Made by a program: the position numbers and the translations under genes. A stretch of 64,000 nucleotides of DNA from Qipengyuania citrea (GTDB lineage: Bacteria > Pseudomonadota > Alphaproteobacteria > Sphingomonadales > Sphingomonadaceae), in the NCBI RefSeq assembly GCF_009828015.1, contig NZ_WTYG01000001.1, positions 1,073,803 through 1,137,802 of the forward strand, in the 5' to 3' direction. Below the pieces are notes generated by a model, which did not search any database, was not told the DNA's origin, and saw nothing but the letters and a program-made list of their open reading frames with translations. Position 1 is the stretch's first letter. Each line of letters opens with the position of its first letter. Shown here piece by piece: positions 57,801-64,000 of the stretch.

Positions 57801-57907
57801 CGACCCGCGCAACGCTGTCGAAGGCCTTCTATGCGGACCACTTCGACCACACTGAATTCTGGACGCCTGGAAGCCGCGTATTTCCGACTGAGGGCATTCC
57901 CACCTGA
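54827..57907 (+). CDS. PLD-nuclease/SNF2-helicase fusion
   Basis: A 1026-residue protein. N-terminal phospholipase-D-type nuclease domain with FHEKAGIIEDKTGDRLAFVG (H143, K145) and a following GSINET; then an SNF2-type helicase: Walker A ADEVGLGKTVQAG (K324), DEAH box VVIDEAHHA (430-433), LTATPLQ, and the C-terminal lobe AAAEGLNFQFCGSLINYDMPW with QRIGRIDRLGQ. Only one HxK motif is visible, so dimerisation would be needed for cleavage. Likely the restriction or translocase arm of the system, acting with the methylase. Confidence 0.92.
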   Translation: MLLSDRNWQIKYNREDGDLVSRFYVPVLSSAIRYDRTTGYFRAGSLALAARGLEHLVLNNGKMRLLVGCTLGQDEVNAIERGMEMEEVFGRKADLSLADDVSVTDREALELLAWMVGRQLLEVKLAVPCNEQRRPIEGNAIFHEKAGIIEDKTGDRLAFVGSINETVQGWMHNSETFNVFTSYGPAVAYVDAEEESFRRYWEDKATKSRIYDFPTALRDDLLKFLPPDDELPARLRRFQDVDELPVSQPENEPTQIEDVEAMREEFWDQIRTAASSANGGVWVGEATSPLDAWPHQRRAFLRMYGETASHVPRLLIADEVGLGKTVQAGLLIRQSWMAGRLKRAIILAPANVCTQWQAELREKFAIDWPIYDGACLRRYDAVTQSYVETPVSRDEWSNEPFVIMSSHLARRRDRRPELLGAEPWDLVVIDEAHHARCKRSRDRVEPNMLMRLLRGLKERTSGLVLLTATPLQTHAMELYDLLSLLGLPPEWDAESYQRYFEALAQPAIPVDRFEECARLFRATEGFHGTLDDGAGARMGGDITGALSRLRARRILSALRGQASIPRRRLSSEDRQAAVRLMKRWTPVAALMSRHTRALLRRYQAEGKLDARIATRQVADRFIEMEPAERDIYRRVEDFLRASYAQAEQSRRNAVGFILTIYRKRLSSSFAALASSLQGRLDRNVNDDQFDLEEAGEETDVEELELQERQARQILEANGIAEILADVSKLPVDTKARALRDELAQLKADGYDQTMVFTGYTDTMDGLRDWLAEETGREVLCFSGRGGEVRTPDGGWKLVSRADIKKRFREGKGDILLCTDAAAEGLNFQFCGSLINYDMPWNPMRVEQRIGRIDRLGQRFEDIRIVNLHYKDTVETEVYCALSSRIRLFEDMVGGLQPILSAVSKEIGAIALAGGSVDVEDTLGTTIDQVEAPTVDIDDQDFFGEMPEMGVPAIDLAFIARAVGDSNLVPPGYEVRQLGTEDFVVEEPQSRRPTRATLSKAFYADHFDHTEFWTPGSRVFPTEGIPT

Positions 57908-58068
57908 AATCGATTACGCACGGGAAGGAGTGCAGGGAACTAGAACCGACATAATTTCAGCCACCATTCTCTTTGCGAGAATCACTCGTCTGGTTTTGGT
58001 TCTTCTTTCGTCCATCCTAAAACATTCGTGGATCGCTTAAACGCGGCCAGGCAAAAAGGAGCAACCCA

Positions 58069-58623
58069 TTGTCGATCTTCGATCTGTTTCGGAAGAAGCC
58101 CACCGCGACTAAGCCAACGCCGCGTGAAAATACTGGCGGATCGGTCGATTCCGACCAGGTCCATATCAAAGATGCGATGCCAAAGTTGGCTGAGCAGCTC
58201 TCAGCACAGCTGGCTGGAATACTGCGGACGGAGGAAGACACCTGGTGGTTCCTCGCAGAACAGTATGACTACATCGTTGATTGCGGAGAACCGGCGAAAG
58301 GACTTCTGGATCTATGCTCTATGAAGATGCACGAGATTGAACACGAGGGTCGCAAGTCAGAAAACTCTTACGTCGGAAAACCCAACCCGGGCGTCGACCT
58401 CCTGAAGAAAGCACGAGCCTTGTTCGCCAGCAAATTCGACGAGGACCTCGCGGATATGACAATCGCTTATGCTTTTATCATGTTCGTCGAAAACAACATT
58501 CGCATGCTCAATCCGCTTCGTATCAAATATGCGACCCACTTTCACAACAACTGCGTGTCCCAGAGTGCCTTCCGGAACGCAGATCGGTGGGGCGATGTCT
58601 TGGACAGCCTCCAGCGCAACTGA
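58069..58623 (+). CDS. Hypothetical protein
   Basis: A 184-residue protein from TTG 58069 with an AAAAGGAGC ribosome site. Helical, with EEDTWWFLAEQYDYIVDCGEP and IAYAFIMFVENNIRMLNPL. N-terminal 30 residues are basic and probably disordered (FRKKPTATKPTPREN). No family recognised. It is separated from the helicase operon by 161 bases and lies 32 bases before the UvrD-like gene, so it may pair with it. Confidence 0.65.
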   Translation: MSIFDLFRKKPTATKPTPRENTGGSVDSDQVHIKDAMPKLAEQLSAQLAGILRTEEDTWWFLAEQYDYIVDCGEPAKGLLDLCSMKMHEIEHEGRKSENSYVGKPNPGVDLLKKARALFASKFDEDLADMTIAYAFIMFVENNIRMLNPLRIKYATHFHNNCVSQSAFRNADRWGDVLDSLQRN

Positions 58624-58655
58624 CTAAATTGCCGGGAGGTAGCCACGAACCATCA

Positions 58656-61460
58656 ATGCCGTTGCGCAAGAAGACCTTCAGGCCGAGCATCTGGGCCAGG
58701 ATCCTCATGCTCGAGAGCTGGAAGGTCACGTTGGGGAGGCCAGCGGACGGGGATCTGTCGATCAGCGGCAGTGCCGATCGCACTGTTCAGGCACTCGACC
58801 TCATTGATATCAGGGTGTCCAAGGCGATCCTGTGGAGCGTCGTAGAGATCCGTTCGGCGAAATCGGTTGAACAGCTCTCCGGATTAAGCGCTGCGGGCGC
58901 GGAGGAATTGCGCGAAGCGCTGTTGCTTTATCTCCATGATCACTTCGCCGCGCTCATCGATGCCGGGAAAGGGCACCTCGCCGGCGTCGATGCAGCCATC
59001 CGGATGGTAACCGATTCCAAGAGGCAATATCTCGCGCAGGCCGATATCGCTCAAGCCATCGTCGGCGTGCCTGGCGGCGCGTCAAAGGCATTGGCGCACC
59101 CTATGCTTGATGTGAACCTCATACCCAGCACACTCCGCGCGGAATTGCCTTCGTCGCTGTCATTCATCACCGACCAAGACATCCGCCGGCAATACAATGA
59201 CGAATTTCTCAAGCACGAGCTCGAGCGATTTTCGCCATTCTTCGACGATCTGGGAGGGGTTTCCCTCGCCGATGAACAGCGCGAGGCGTGCATTCGCCTC
59301 GAGGACAGCAATCTTCTCATCGCCTCTGCTGGGTCCGGCAAGTCAGCAACCATGGTCGGCAAGGTGGCATACGTCCTGCAGAAGGGGCTCTACACCCAGT
59401 CGGATATTCTCGTGCTCGCCTTCAACAAGAAAGCGGCTGACGAATTGAAGGAGCGCATCGCCCGGCAACTTGGCATTGGGCAAGAGGATCTGGAATGCCG
59501 CGTGACGACATTCCACGCCCTCGGTCGGTCGATCATCGAAGAGGTCGACGGTAAGCCGCCGCAACTCGCCAACTGGATCGAAAGCGCGAACGGGGAAGCC
59601 CGCTTCATTGACAGGATCATAAAGGAACTGGCCGCAACAGATGCCGAGTTCCGGTCGTCCTGGCTTGATCTGCTGACTCTCTACCCCAAGGCGGACATAC
59701 CTCTCCCGGCGTTCGACGATATCGAGGAATACTACCGATATATCGCGGACAACAACGGGAAACGGCCGGATGCAATTGGCACAATGGCTGACATCCATGT
59801 GCGATCACTTCAAGAACGCAGCATCGTGAACTGGCTTTGGCTGCGCCGGGTAGATTTCGAATACGAAAGACAGATACGCGTGCCGGATACGGATGACCCT
59901 GATGGTCCCTATCGCTTCATCAAGCCCGACTTCTATTACCCCGAGAGCGATACAATCCACGAACATTTCGCCATCGGCTCGGACGGCACCTCTCCATTTC
60001 CGAACTATGTCGAGCACGCAACTCTCAAACGTCAGGCTTACGCTCGCATCGAGACCGATTTCTTCGAAACCAGGTCAGCTCACGCGGACAAGGGAGACTT
60101 ACTGGCCATCCTTGAAAAGGAGCTGAAGGGTAGAGGTATACAGATGGGTCGCCGCTCCGACGAGGAAATCCTCGCCGCGGTGTCACCAACGGTCGTGACT
60201 CACTACCACAAGATCATTGGGATCTGCGTCAAGCATATCAGGTCCAGTCGTCTGACCTTAGATGTGCTTCGGAAGAAGGCGGACGAGCTTCACGACAAGG
60301 TCCGCGCAAGACATTTCGTTGATGTCGTCCACCGGGTCGCCGAACTCTATTCCCGCAAACTGGAAGAGAGTGACCGCATCGACTTCGATTCAATGATTGG
60401 CGACGCCGTCCACATGGTTGAAACCGGGCAATACACCAGTCCGTATTCGCTGATTCTGGTCGATGAATTCCAGGACATATCGGTCCCTCGTGCCGCTCTC
60501 ATCCGGGCCCTGAAACACCAGCAGCCTTTCAACAAGGTGTTCGCAGTGGGCGATGACTGGCAATCGATCTATCGCTTTACCGGCTCGGACATTACCATCT
60601 TCACCGATTTCGAAGCGAATTTTGGCACCTCGTGGCAGGGACGCCTGCAGCGGACATATCGCTGCAACCAGCTCCTTGCAGATACGGCTGCTTCCTTCGT
60701 TCAGCGCAACCCGAAGCAGTTAAAGAAATCGGTGATCTCATCCCGGCCCGCCATTCCGCACTCGATCCGGGTAGTTCCGGTAAGAGTGGAAAAATACAAG
60801 GAACGGGATGCCTTCCGTGACGCGGCGGTGCGGATACTTCAGCGTCTGGACCATCATCTTGGAAGTCAGGCGAATGAATGGAAGACAGCCGATCGTGAAA
60901 GACTAACCGTCCTGATACTCTGGCGCTACAACAACCTCGACCCGTTCGGCGGGCGCCCCCCGACCTTCGAGCACATCGAAGTCTCCGGCCTCTCGTTCCA
61001 CAGGTCCAAAGGTCTCGAAGCCGACTACACGATCCTGCTCGATGTGAGCGAGGGTGACTACGGTGTGCCTAGCCGCATCGAAGATGACGAGTTGCTCAAT
61101 CTCGTCATACCGTTGCCAGAGGATTTCGCTTACGCCGAGGAACGGCGCCTATTCTATGTCGCCTTGACCCGAGCGAGCCGTGGAACCTTCCTGCTGACGA
61201 ACAATATACGGCCATCCCGCTACATTCGTGAACTCTGCGAGGTCGGACCAAAAGCTGTCCAGTTCGAAACAGCCGAAGGGCGGAAGATCGACCGCTGTCC
61301 AAAGTGCCATGAAGGCAACATGGTCAAGGGCACGGAAAGCGATGGAACACCATATCGCGCATGCAGCCGTTATCCCGCATGTGACCGTAAATACAGACCC
61401 GCAAAACGCAATTCTGCCATCCCGCAATCCGTTCAAAACTCTTTTCGCTCTCGTCGATAA
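58656..61460 (+). CDS. UvrD/HelD-like helicase with topoisomerase-type zinc finger
   Basis: A 934-residue superfamily 1A helicase. Walker A SAGSGKSATM (K229), FNKKAADELKERI (motif Ia), VTTFHALG, DEF-Q box ILVDEFQDIS (D603, E604), GDDWQSIYRF (motif III), THRSKGLE-like SFHRSKGLEADY, and motif VI LFYVALTRAS. The C-terminus has a four-Cys topoisomerase-type zinc finger (C881, C884, C903, C909). This plan is like DNA helicase IV (HelD) with an added finger. The N-terminal 200 residues are unassigned. ATG 58656 is distant from the nearest GGGAGG, so the start is uncertain. Confidence 0.9.
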   Translation: MPLRKKTFRPSIWARILMLESWKVTLGRPADGDLSISGSADRTVQALDLIDIRVSKAILWSVVEIRSAKSVEQLSGLSAAGAEELREALLLYLHDHFAALIDAGKGHLAGVDAAIRMVTDSKRQYLAQADIAQAIVGVPGGASKALAHPMLDVNLIPSTLRAELPSSLSFITDQDIRRQYNDEFLKHELERFSPFFDDLGGVSLADEQREACIRLEDSNLLIASAGSGKSATMVGKVAYVLQKGLYTQSDILVLAFNKKAADELKERIARQLGIGQEDLECRVTTFHALGRSIIEEVDGKPPQLANWIESANGEARFIDRIIKELAATDAEFRSSWLDLLTLYPKADIPLPAFDDIEEYYRYIADNNGKRPDAIGTMADIHVRSLQERSIVNWLWLRRVDFEYERQIRVPDTDDPDGPYRFIKPDFYYPESDTIHEHFAIGSDGTSPFPNYVEHATLKRQAYARIETDFFETRSAHADKGDLLAILEKELKGRGIQMGRRSDEEILAAVSPTVVTHYHKIIGICVKHIRSSRLTLDVLRKKADELHDKVRARHFVDVVHRVAELYSRKLEESDRIDFDSMIGDAVHMVETGQYTSPYSLILVDEFQDISVPRAALIRALKHQQPFNKVFAVGDDWQSIYRFTGSDITIFTDFEANFGTSWQGRLQRTYRCNQLLADTAASFVQRNPKQLKKSVISSRPAIPHSIRVVPVRVEKYKERDAFRDAAVRILQRLDHHLGSQANEWKTADRERLTVLILWRYNNLDPFGGRPPTFEHIEVSGLSFHRSKGLEADYTILLDVSEGDYGVPSRIEDDELLNLVIPLPEDFAYAEERRLFYVALTRASRGTFLLTNNIRPSRYIRELCEVGPKAVQFETAEGRKIDRCPKCHEGNMVKGTESDGTPYRACSRYPACDRKYRPAKRNSAIPQSVQNSFRSRR

Positions 61461-61478
61461 TTTACAGAGGTCAAATCC

Positions 61479-62213
61479 ATGAAGTTATTCGGAACCGCTT
61501 TCTTCCGTAGTGACAACGAAGACATAGAAGCAGCCTACACCAATGGCGTGCTGGCGATGCAGGCAGGCGAGTACAATCAGGCAGACCGACATCTGCGTCA
61601 GGCAGCAAAAGGCGGTCACGTCTCAGCACTCTTCAACCTTGGACTGCTTCATGGTGCCTGTGATGTCAGCCCTATGGATCCTGACTTCGCCATCGACTGT
61701 CTCTATAAAGCAGCTGATGCGGGCCATCCGAAGGCGAAGGAGCTGCGGCTAGGCTTTCTCGAGCCGGCTGACCGAGGCAGCTATGGCACGGTCAATCTCG
61801 TCCATAATGCGTCGCAAATGGATCCGGAAAGCGGCTTGAACTACATGGTAATGCTGAATGCTTGTCGATTGATCGAGGTCCTGTGCCGACAGTATAGTGC
61901 GACCGATCAGGTCATCGCTTACGAACTTGATGGTGCAAGCTACAGCGACTATCCTATGGTCCATCGGTATATCGAACGCACGGGCGTACCCGCCGATTTT
62001 TACAGGAACGGTCTAGACAGCCTCGAGTCAGGCTGTCCAGCCGATGAAATCACAGATGTGTTGAACCAATTCTCAATTGCGCTGAAGGGGGCGGGTTTCG
62101 CGGAAAAAACAGTTATATACGCCCGCTGCACTATCGTTGGGCATCTAATTCGATCTTCGCGGCATGGATCGAGATCTAAGCCGCTTCTCGGTAAAGAAGA
62201 ATTCATCGGATAA
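61479..62213 (+). CDS. Sel1/TPR-like repeat protein
   Basis: A 244-residue protein with Sel1-type repeats in the first 90 residues: GVLAMQAGEYNQADRHLRQAA, GGHVSALFNLGLLHGA and IDCLYKAADAGHPKAKELRLG. The C-terminal half has no known motif. Lies 19 bases after the helicase, so co-transcribed. Sel1 repeats mediate protein contacts; a sensor or scaffold role is inferred. Confidence 0.78.
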   Translation: MKLFGTAFFRSDNEDIEAAYTNGVLAMQAGEYNQADRHLRQAAKGGHVSALFNLGLLHGACDVSPMDPDFAIDCLYKAADAGHPKAKELRLGFLEPADRGSYGTVNLVHNASQMDPESGLNYMVMLNACRLIEVLCRQYSATDQVIAYELDGASYSDYPMVHRYIERTGVPADFYRNGLDSLESGCPADEITDVLNQFSIALKGAGFAEKTVIYARCTIVGHLIRSSRHGSRSKPLLGKEEFIG

Positions 62214-62235
62214 TCGAGCGACCTCATCCTTGCTC

Positions 62236-62691
62236 TTAACTGCCAACATCAACCCCCTGGGCCAGTGACCATTGTAACAAGCCACCTTTCACAGGCTCAT
62301 TTGACGCCACGAGCTCACGATCCCGCAGATTGCGAAGCGCCGCACCCACACGCTTCTGGATGGTCTTCACCAGCTTCTTGTCGGACTGGTTCAGTTCTCG
62401 CTCCTCCATCAAGCGCAGCGTAATGGTCAGGCCGTCCAGCGCCGCCGACGATTTCCTCAGCATGGTCAAGATCGAACGGGTCACCTGTCCCTTGAACGCA
62501 TGATGGCGTGGAGGCATCGGCTTCGTCTTGATCTCGTCCAATTCTGCATCGGGATCGAAAAGAAGGATAGTGCAGTCGACGTGATCGAGGTCGATCAGGG
62601 CTTGGCGAAGCTGGTCCTGGAGTGCATCCACGCGCCCGGCGATCTCGCCTCGCTTGCTCTTGAGTGCCGATACGGCGTTGGGACTCTGCAT
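62236..62691 (-). CDS. Hypothetical protein typical of mobile elements
   Basis: A 151-residue reverse-strand protein: VSALKSKRGEIAGRVDALQDQ (coiled coil), then LDHVDCTILLFDPDAELDEI and RVGAALRNLRDRELVASNE (winged-helix-like end). Proteins of this pattern are common on alphaproteobacterial mobile DNA; function unknown. It sits at the right border, 43 bases inside the terminal repeat, and points inward. Confidence 0.75.
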   Translation of the reverse strand: MQSPNAVSALKSKRGEIAGRVDALQDQLRQALIDLDHVDCTILLFDPDAELDEIKTKPMPPRHHAFKGQVTRSILTMLRKSSAALDGLTITLRLMEERELNQSDKKLVKTIQKRVGAALRNLRDRELVASNEPVKGGLLQWSLAQGVDVGS

Positions 62692-62733
62692 GCGCCCATT
62701 GAAGCATCAATCTAGCAGGGAATCACGGGATTC

Positions 62734-62761
62734 ATTGGTCCCCTCTGCGCTAAAATGCTGG
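62734..62761 (-). repeat. Right terminal inverted repeat, 28 bp
   Basis: Exact inverted copy of 44918-44945. It reads ATTGGTCCC...AAAATGCTGG on the + strand and is followed by GGAATT. Confidence 0.92.
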
Positions 62762-63050
62762 GGAATTCGGGCAGCTCGTCGAGAAACAGCACGCCGAGAT
62801 GGGCGAGGCTGACTTCGCCCGGCCGCACCCGCAACCCGCCCCCGGTGAGCGCGGCCATGCTGGCCGAATGATGCGGCGCGCGGAACGGGCGCGCGCGGCT
62901 GATGCGCCCGTCTTCCAGCGTGCCCGCGACCGATTGGACCATGCTGACTTCCAGCGCTTCGGCGGGTGACAGCGGCGGGAGGATGCCGGGCAGGCAGCTG
63001 GCCAGCAGGCTCTTGCCCGCGCCGGGCGGCCCAACCATCAGCAGGTTGGA
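62762..63050 (-). pseudogene. comM: comM (YifB), internal fragment lacking the 5' end
   Basis: Reverse-strand fragment coding [18 protein letters not shown] (Walker A), [20 protein letters not shown] and FLDELPEF, the central AAA+ part of ComM. It joins the 3' fragment across the element. Upstream of NLLM the expected ComM sequence (about 200 residues, the Lon-protease-like domain) is not there: the frame meets a TAA near 63,110 and homology to ComM ends at about 63,050. So comM lost its start in addition to being split by the transposon. Confidence 0.88.
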
Positions 63051-63268
63051 TACGGCTACACCGCCTGTCCGGAAGCCTGTGGATAGGCCGATCGAATGAC
63101 AGAAAATGGGCCGTTAGTGGACAGTCCGCTTTTGGCGCGGGACACATGAAAGCCGCCAGCATTTCTGAGCACAGTCGATCCTGCGTGACAATCGCACGAT
63201 GCAACATTAGCGGATCGCGAGTGAGTGTTTCCTGTTCTGAAGCGGCCTCGGCAGCCGTGCGCCCCGCC

Positions 63269-64000
63269 ATGCCCGACCCTCGTCAGTTAATGCGCGACCT
63301 TCAGGTGTTCCGCGATCCCCAGCCGGGGCGTAGCCTGTGGGAGCTTGGTATTACGCTGATCCCCTTTCTTGGGCTGTTCGCAACGATCATCGTAGCAGCG
63401 GACGCGGGTTACCTGTTCGCCCTAGCGCTTACTCCGCTCGCTGGACTGTTCCTACTGAGGCTATTCATAATCCAGCACGATTGCGGCCATGGATCCTTCC
63501 TGCGGAATCGCGCGAGCAATGACTGGTTCGGGCGGATGCTGGGCGTCTTCACGCTCACGCCCTATGATTGCTGGAGCCTCAGCCACGCGCGTCATCACGC
63601 CATGACTGGCAACCTCGACAAACGCGGCTTTGGCGATGTCGATACGCTGACGGTGCGCGAGTATTGCGAAAGATCGAGGACCCAGCGGCTCGGCTATCGC
63701 CTTTACCGCCACCCTTTGACGTTACTTGGTTTTGGCCCCGCCTATCTCTTTCTCCTGCGCCACCGCCTGCCCGTGGGATTGATGAAGGAGGGCTGGAAGT
63801 TCTGGATCAGCGCCCTGGGAACGAACCTTGCCACTCTCGCAATCCTCGCTGTGCCAGTATGGTTGGTCGGCTTCGGAGTGACGCTGGCGGTGTTCCTGCC
63901 GACCCTGCTCTTCGCAGCAAGCATGGGAGTGTGGCTGTTCTACATCCAGCACCAGTTCCCCCAAGCATACTGGGAAAGCAAATCCGACTGGTCCTTCGCC
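63269..64000 (+). CDS. Fatty acid desaturase, 5' part (runs off the window)
   Basis: A forward frame of 244 codons open to the last base of the window. Two of the three His boxes are visible: HDCGHGSF and HARHHA, and hydrophobic segments (LIPFLGLFATIIVAADAGY, LATLAILAVPVWLVGFGV) fit a membrane-bound di-iron desaturase. ATG 63269 is the best start but has a weak ribosome site. Its upstream region adjoins the truncated comM, marking a rearrangement point. Confidence 0.85.
   Translation, partial: MPDPRQLMRDLQVFRDPQPGRSLWELGITLIPFLGLFATIIVAADAGYLFALALTPLAGLFLLRLFIIQHDCGHGSFLRNRASNDWFGRMLGVFTLTPYDCWSLSHARHHAMTGNLDKRGFGDVDTLTVREYCERSRTQRLGYRLYRHPLTLLGFGPAYLFLLRHRLPVGLMKEGWKFWISALGTNLATLAILAVPVWLVGFGVTLAVFLPTLLFAASMGVWLFYIQHQFPQAYWESKSDWSFA

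Larger units (their letters stand above)
44918..62761. mobile_element. 17.8-kb transposon in comM carrying a defence-like operon
   Basis: A discrete element of 17,844 bases bounded by perfect 28-bp inverted repeats and a 6-bp duplication of the comM target. Near its left end it has an IS1595-type transposase gene; the rest is cargo: regulator, DUF499 ATPase, DUF1156 methyltransferase, PLD/SNF2 helicase, UvrD-like helicase and small genes. GC is visibly lower and codon choice looser than in the flanking genome. comM is a known insertion hotspot for resistance islands in other bacteria. That the IS1595-type enzyme moves the whole unit is an inference: it is the only transposase found, but known IS1595 members usually duplicate 8 bp. 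Confidence 0.88.

Noticed and set aside
47804..57907. DISARM system
   Set aside because: A methylase, SNF2 helicase and PLD domain are present, but no DUF1998 helicase pair (DrmA/DrmB) is seen and the PLD domain is fused to the helicase.
44918..62761. Tyrosine integrase or phage structural genes in the island
   Set aside because: None of the cargo frames shows an integrase R-H-R-Y pattern, portal, terminase or capsid motif, so the island is not read as a prophage or ICE.
44911..62768. 8-bp target duplication expected for IS1595
   Set aside because: Shifting the border by one base gives TGGAATTC and GGGAATTC, one mismatch. The 6-bp GGAATT with perfect repeats is simpler, though the 8-bp reading is not excluded.
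63120..63270. Coding sequence on the reverse strand continuing comM upstream
   Set aside because: The ComM frame hits a stop near 63,110 and the other frame gives low-quality sequence; homology ends at about 63,050.

Overview
The window is chromosomal DNA of a GC-rich alphaproteobacterium, most likely Sphingomonadales and probably Erythrobacteraceae (Erythrobacter, Qipengyuania or Altererythrobacter type). The evidence is the gene families present: tandem DUF885 peptidases, a CC_3452-family protein, an alphaproteobacterial-type SspB, an HxlR regulator, acyl-CoA dehydrogenase clusters and the hisBHAFE-HIT order. This is a judgement from gene content, not from a database match.

Layout. Positions 1-8.6 kb: a gene end, two MFS transporters (one FucP-like sugar permease), two tandem secreted DUF885 metallopeptidases and a secreted S9 prolyl-oligopeptidase-like enzyme facing them across a terminator. 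8.8-11.4 kb: a TPP riboswitch and thiC, a small membrane protein, then a second decayed copy of the thiC 3' end. 11.4-13.3 kb: an AT-richer insert with an anti-phage type dCTP/dCMP deaminase (AvcD/DCD family) and a divergent 50-residue protein with its own terminator. 13.5-24 kb: many small conserved genes (HPF/RaiA, fasciclin, alpha/beta hydrolase, PEBP, SWIB, M19 dipeptidase, DUFs). 24-34 kb: dapD, then two divergent acyl-CoA catabolism clusters (APH-like kinase, alcohol dehydrogenase, three acyl-CoA dehydrogenases, two SDRs, one GPH symporter). 34-44.3 kb: a GGEEF cyclase, gmk, sspB, the histidine operon hisB-hisH-hisA-hisF-hisE plus a HIT protein, ribosomal protein L36, a HAD hydrolase, an HxlR regulator and a TonB-like protein.

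44.3-63 kb: the comM (YifB) gene is cut in two by a 17.8-kb element. The element has perfect 28-bp terminal inverted repeats and a 6-bp target duplication. It carries an IS1595-type transposase, a DUF6471 regulator and a colinear operon: DUF499 ATPase, small unknown protein, DUF1156 adenine methyltransferase, three-TM protein, proline-rich peptide, and a PLD-nuclease/SNF2 helicase. Behind it lie a second helicase (UvrD/HelD-like with a topoisomerase-type zinc finger), a Sel1-repeat protein and unknown genes. The core resembles the methylase-ATPase-helicase part of BREX type 3, without PglZ or any other BREX signature gene visible. It is the best candidate for a little-described defence system in the window, packaged as a transposon. 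The upstream part of comM is also missing: homology stops near 63,050, next to a fatty acid desaturase that runs off the window.

Two separate phage-defence candidates therefore sit here: the deaminase behind thiC and the methylase/helicase operon in comM. All assignments are from reading the sequence; no searches were run.
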